Positions 4,876 to 6,025 of a stretch of DNA of 6,025 bases are shown here, piece by piece; positions within the stretch are counted from its first letter, which is position 1; each line of letters opens with the position of its first letter. A program made the position numbers and the translations under genes. The stretch comes from Clostridia bacterium. GTDB taxonomy: Bacteria > Bacillota_A > Clostridia > Oscillospirales > Acutalibacteraceae. Below the pieces are notes generated by a model. It saw only the letters and a program-made list of their open reading frames with translations. It ran no database searches and was not told the origin of the DNA. The DNA is taken from assembly GCA_017503305.1 (NCBI GenBank), contig JAFVTJ010000117.1:1-6025 (forward strand), in the 5' to 3' direction.

Positions 4876-6025
4876 TTAAATCCCAAGTGCCTTATAAACG
4901 GCGCTCAACATTTCCTCTTTTTCGCAAAGGTTTTTAAAGCGAACCTCGGCGGTTTCGAGCGCCTTAATAGGAGCGGGAATTTTGGTTTTAGTTTCGCTTG
5001 AAAGAAGCTTTACTGTATCAAATTCGGTATCGGCCTTTTTATCGCTCACAGCCGAAAGCACGCTGTTTGCAAACTTATAGGGTGATGCAGTTGAAGCAAT
5101 AACAGTCGGTCTGTCATCGCCTGTTTCAGTAACGTACTGCTTATAAACCTTCATAGCAACAGCGGTGTGGGTATCACAAAGATAGCCGTATTCCGCAAAT
5201 AACTCCTTAATGGTTTCAAGGGTGGCCTCATCATCACAGCAGCCGCCGTAGAAAAGGTCATTCATTTTAGCCTTGATTTCTTCGCTTACAGTGAAAATAC
5301 CGCTTTCAGACAAATCGTTTTGCATTTTTGCTACTGCCTTGTCGTCGTTACCCGAAAGCTCAAAGAGCATTCTTTCCAAGTTAGAAGAAATTAGAATATC
5401 CATTGAAGGAGAAATTGTAGTAAAGAACTTACGGTTGCGGTCGTATTTACCTGTGTTTATAAAATCGGTAAGCACGTTATTAGCATTTGAAGCGCAGATA
5501 AGCTTATTCACCGGCACGCCCATCTTTTTAGCGTAGTAAGCCGCCAAAATGTTACCAAAGTTACCTGTGGGAACAACGATGTTAAAGCCGTCCTTTAAGT
5601 AATCGTCGCCACGCTCTAACATATCGCAATAAGCCGATACGTAGTAAACAATTTGGGGAGCAAGTCTACCCCAGTTAATAGAGTTTGCAGAGGAGAACTG
5701 CATGTTATTTTCAGCCAATTTTTCCTTAACTGCATTATCAGTAAAAATCTTTTTTACGCCTGTTTGAGCGTCGTCAAAATTGCCCTTAATAGCGCATACG
5801 TGAACGTTTTCGCCCTTTTGAGAATCCATTTGAAGTTTTTGCATGGGGCTTACGCCATCGCTTGGATAGAATACCATAATTTCGGTATTTTCTACGTCGC
5901 AAAAGCCTTCCAAGGCAGCTTTACCGGTATCACCCGAGGTAGCAACCAAAATCACAATCTTCTTGCCGCCCGAAACCTTTTTAGCCGAAGTAGTAAGCAA
6001 AAAGGGCAATAATTGCAAAGCCAAA
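4876..6025 (-). CDS. thrC: Threonine synthase (5' end cut by window edge)
   Basis: Threonine synthase is a PLP-dependent cytoplasmic enzyme that converts O-phospho-L-homoserine and water into threonine and phosphate, the last step of threonine synthesis. About 383 codons are present, and I estimate that 110-120 N-terminal residues lie beyond the edge. The visible part begins at ALQLLPFLL, which in the family directly follows the FKD(M/L) motif holding the PLP lysine, so that lysine is just outside the window. Present are the phosphate-binding loop ATSGDTGKAALEGF, SANSINWGRLAPQ, the glycine-rich VPTGNFGNILAAYYAKKMG, a CDTHTAVA segment and TASPYKFANS. It ends KALGI-TAA. No internal start should be inferred: a TTG at 6024 is in frame but lies in the conserved core. 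The downstream transposase begins 8 nt after the stop, with no terminator between them. Confidence 0.97.
   Translation of the reverse strand, partial: LALQLLPFLLTTSAKKVSGGKKIVILVATSGDTGKAALEGFCDVENTEIMVFYPSDGVSPMQKLQMDSQKGENVHVCAIKGNFDDAQTGVKKIFTDNAVKEKLAENNMQFSSANSINWGRLAPQIVYYVSAYCDMLERGDDYLKDGFNIVVPTGNFGNILAAYYAKKMGVPVNKLICASNANNVLTDFINTGKYDRNRKFFTTISPSMDILISSNLERMLFELSGNDDKAVAKMQNDLSESGIFTVSEEIKAKMNDLFYGGCCDDEATLETIKELFAEYGYLCDTHTAVAMKVYKQYVTETGDDRPTVIASTASPYKFANSVLSAVSDKKADTEFDTVKLLSSETKTKIPAPIKALETAEVRFKNLCEKEEMLSAVYKALGI

Noticed and set aside
6022..6024. In-frame TTG as the start of thrC
   Set aside because: The conserved core of threonine synthase is already under way at this point, and the PLP-lysine motif belongs immediately upstream. 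The gene runs off the window.

Overview
The window looks like chromosomal DNA of a member of the Clostridia (Bacillota), probably an anaerobic gut-type lineage. The grounds are the conserved tig-clpP-clpX order, strong AGGAGG-type ribosome binding sites, the zinc-finger form of ClpX, a small Cys-rich DUF1540 protein (a family mostly seen in Clostridia and relatives), and moderate-to-low GC with AT-rich intergenic DNA. This is inference from family content; no rRNA or other taxonomic marker is present.

Layout. Six of the seven genes lie on the minus strand. In transcription order (high to low coordinates) they are: threonine synthase thrC (4876-6025, 5' end cut by the window edge); a REP-associated tyrosine transposase (RAYT, 4376-4867), whose start is 8 nt after the thrC stop; a metallophosphoesterase (3422-4099); trigger factor tig (1962-3320); clpP (1224-1805); and clpX (1-1219, last few codons beyond the edge). 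The only plus-strand gene is a 53-residue DUF1540 gene (4180-4341), divergent from the phosphoesterase and convergent with the transposase. A perfect hairpin terminator at 4351-4377 serves both converging genes.

How the genes work together. tig-clpP-clpX is a protein-fate cluster. Trigger factor meets nascent chains at the ribosome exit, ClpP is the protease barrel, and ClpX is the AAA+ unfoldase that feeds it. clpP and clpX are 4 nt apart, with the clpX ribosome binding site inside the end of clpP. A good promoter lies in front of tig. thrC, the phosphoesterase and the DUF1540 gene are unrelated neighbours.

Most interesting content. Three copies of a 27-nt REP-type hairpin, each starting with GTAG, occur in the window. 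One is in the tig-clpP gap (1831-1857). The other two are inside the RAYT coding sequence (4563-4589 and 4727-4753) in opposite orientation, where they are translated in frame into the protein. The copies carry a compensatory A-T to G-C change in the stem, which argues for selection on the hairpin. A second, larger palindromic element (about 1867-1935) abuts the intergenic REP copy. RAYT/REP systems are known in general. The in-frame double embedding and this particular repeat family are what merit follow-up. I see no CRISPR array, tRNA, rRNA or defence system.
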